Below, piece after piece: positions 6,195 through 7,327 of a stretch of 7,327 bases of DNA. The stretch's first letter is position 1; each line of letters opens with the position of its first letter. A program made the translations under genes and the position numbers. Source of the DNA: CAYJXJ01 sp964374095 (GTDB taxonomy: Bacteria; Elusimicrobiota; Elusimicrobia; UBA1565; UBA9628); assembly GCA_964374095.1 (NCBI GenBank), contig CAYJXJ010000209.1, positions 1 to 7,327 on the forward strand. The letters are read 5' to 3'. The notes under the pieces were generated by a model. It was given only the letters and a program-made list of their open reading frames with translations. It made no database searches and had not been told where the DNA came from.

Positions 6195-6365
6195 GGGAAG
6201 GGGCCGCGCCGCGCCGGCGGGTCACTCCACGGGGCGGCAGCGTTTCCACTTTTCGAGGAGCTTCTTTGCCCGGTTGCGGTCGCGTCATCCGCGAGCAACG
6301 CCAGGCTTATCCCCGTCAACGCGCCGAGGCGATTCGCGCCAAAACCAATCCCACGTCGGATCCGA
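6195..6365. other. Intergenic stretch with no recognisable gene
   Basis: Between the hairpin at 6175-6194 and the stop of the 305-residue gene I see no supported gene or RNA. Open frames here lack coding-like character. A CGGATCCG palindrome and short GC stems are present, none with a terminator T-tract. Confidence 0.5.
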
Positions 6366-7283
6366 TCATCCCCCCCCCGTACCATCGACAGCACGGGGTC
6401 CCGGGAGCAGCGCTCTGACGGTTCCCGGTCCCGTGGAGCTCGTCAACGCGGTGGCAAACAGGCCCGCGGTATTGCAAGCGCCATCAGCCTGGGCCAGCCC
6501 GGCGGTCCCACTCGAACCCAGACAATCCCCCCGGCTGACCGCGCCGGCAACGTTGACCGTGACAATGCCCGCTATTGCCACCTTGATCTGGGCGCCGGCG
6601 GCGCCGCCGGTGACCACCACTCCCGCGACCTTGGGATCAGAAACCGTGATTGTCGTCGTAACCGAGTCGTCGTTGGCCGAGTCAACCACAACGAGATCTC
6701 CCGCGGCGAGCGCCCCGCCCGAGCCGTTGGCCAGCTCTACGACCAAAGCGCCCTGGGCAATCGATAGGGTGCCAACGACCTTCACATCATTGCTGAAAGT
6801 CTTGGAGGAAACGAAGGTGTTGCCCTCCGCATTGCCCGCCGTCGCCGCGTAGGACGCGCTGGAGGCGTAGAATGCGAAGGCCGAGGCGCCCAAGGCCTCC
6901 TGGGGCTTGAGGGCGGTCCCGGCCACGCACACGTCGATGTAGAAGGTGGTGTTGGCCAATCCCCAGTTGAGATTGAGAAAGGCCGGGTCCTGCGCCGCCC
7001 CGTCGGCCTGCAGGCCCAGCTTATAGCTGAAAAGGCCGTTGGTCGTCGGGACATTGGTCGAGCCCGAGGTCCAGAAGAGGTTGGCGTCGGCCGCGGTCCC
7101 GCAGGCGATGGTCGCGGCGTTCTTGACGATGCGAAACTCCATGGCCACCGGGCCGTTGGTCGGCACGCCGCTTTGCAGGTAGCGGCCCTGATAGGTGACG
7201 AAGTTCGGGAAGGCCCCGGCCGACGGCGCGGCGAGGGCAAGCATGGCCCCCGCGATCCGGCATACCCCCCCGCTCGTTTTCAT
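6366..7283 (-). CDS. Secreted YQGR-type protein with C-terminal fibre/capsid-decoration-like domain
   Basis: 305 residues. Residues 1-24 are a signal peptide (MKTSGGVCR, hydrophobic IAGAMLALAAP, SAGA|F). The mature protein opens with FPNFVTYQGRYLQSGVPTNG and then VAMEFRIV, an N-terminal pattern common in secreted and fibre-like bacterial proteins. After an Ala/Ser/Tyr-rich bridge (about 128-150), residues about 190-295 form a beta-rich region (GDLVVVDSAN, VAGVVVTGG, GIVTVNVAGAVSRGDCLGSS, ending GTVRALLPG) that resembles phage capsid or fibre decoration domains. Mature cysteines are at 61, 119, 254 and 270, so two disulphides are possible. The ATG is the first start after an in-frame TAA seven codons or fewer upstream. 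The last codons contain a run of nine G. Same cleavage style and orientation as the secreted gene at 2064, suggesting a shared export route. Precise function unknown. Confidence 0.87.
   Translation of the reverse strand: MKTSGGVCRIAGAMLALAAPSAGAFPNFVTYQGRYLQSGVPTNGPVAMEFRIVKNAATIACGTAADANLFWTSGSTNVPTTNGLFSYKLGLQADGAAQDPAFLNLNWGLANTTFYIDVCVAGTALKPQEALGASAFAFYASSASYAATAGNAEGNTFVSSKTFSNDVKVVGTLSIAQGALVVELANGSGGALAAGDLVVVDSANDDSVTTTITVSDPKVAGVVVTGGAAGAQIKVAIAGIVTVNVAGAVSRGDCLGSSGTAGLAQADGACNTAGLFATALTSSTGPGTVRALLPGPRAVDGTGGG
6370..6378 (-). repeat. G9 homopolymer at the 3' end of the 305-residue gene
   Basis: Nine consecutive G on the minus strand (codons Thr-Gly-Gly-Gly, then TGA). Loss of one G would read past the stop into a frame that stays open to 6020, changing the C-terminus. 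Confidence 0.7.
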
Positions 7284-7297
7284 CGCTTCGGATCGGC

Positions 7298-7303
7298 ATT
7301 ATA
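7298..7303 (-). promoter_or_regulatory. -10 box for the 305-residue gene
   Basis: A consensus TATAAT on the minus strand ends 14 nt before the ATG at 7283, placing the start of transcription about 7-8 nt from the start codon. The -35 position falls in GGGGGA-type sequence at the window edge and is a poor match. No clear Shine-Dalgarno follows, so the message may be almost leaderless. Confidence 0.5.
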
Positions 7304-7327
7304 CACAAAAGCGGTCCGACTCCCCCC

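Noticed and set aside
6200..6290. A second GEMM-like element on the minus strand (GGGCAAAG, TCGAAAAGTGG, AAACGC)
   Set aside because: The fragments are in a suggestive order, but the GCAAAGCC core and the P3 3' strand are missing and P2 does not form cleanly.
6020..6394. Minus-strand open frame of 124 codons between the YQGR gene and the riboswitch
   Set aside because: It runs through the promoter and most of the aptamer, whose conserved RNA sequence explains the region better. The peptide shows no domain-like pattern.

Overview
This window is GC-rich (about two thirds G+C by eye). Every gene I can support lies on the minus strand, so the biological reading direction is right to left. The proteins point to a Gram-negative, free-living bacterium: two proteins with signal peptides and an 'AGA|F' cleavage site, and a large membrane protein fused to a spermidine-synthase-like domain. 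The YQGR-type secreted protein and the MFS/spermidine-synthase/TPR fusion together recall Elusimicrobiota or deltaproteobacterial-type genomes. That placement is an impression, not a demonstration.

Layout from right to left. (1) 7283-6366 encodes a 305-residue secreted protein with an N-terminal 'FVTYQGR' region and a C-terminal beta-rich repeat resembling phage capsid or fibre decoration domains. It has a TATAAT box only 14 nt upstream of its ATG. (2) 6365-5834 is a 532-base non-coding regulatory region. It contains an inverted-repeat cluster, a strong sigma70 promoter (TTGACA, 16 bp, TATACT with a TG extension), a c-di-GMP-I (GEMM-I) riboswitch aptamer that begins almost at the predicted transcription start, and a long rho-independent terminator ending in six T residues. 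(3) 5833-5312 encodes a 173-residue protein of unknown function with a signal peptide and one C-terminal membrane segment. (4) 5311-5112 is a 200-base gap with hairpins. (5) 5111-2064 encodes a 1015-residue three-part protein: a multi-pass MFS-like membrane region, a spermidine-synthase-like Rossmann domain with a non-canonical active site, and C-terminal TPR repeats. (6) 2064 to the left edge is the first 688 codons of a large secreted protein (propeller-like region, then IPT/TIG-like domains). It is translationally coupled to gene 5 by a TGATG stop/start overlap and continues beyond the window.

How it fits together: the promoter, aptamer and terminator form a transcriptional switch driven by cyclic di-GMP, the second messenger that commonly controls attachment, biofilm and surface structures. 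The first gene behind the switch is the 173-residue envelope protein. The membrane fusion protein and the giant secreted protein follow in the same direction and may be in the same operon, although the 200-base gap and a GC-rich hairpin near the end of the first gene leave room for a second promoter. The most interesting reading is a c-di-GMP-gated cell-surface module. The role of the spermidine-synthase-like protein in it is unknown.
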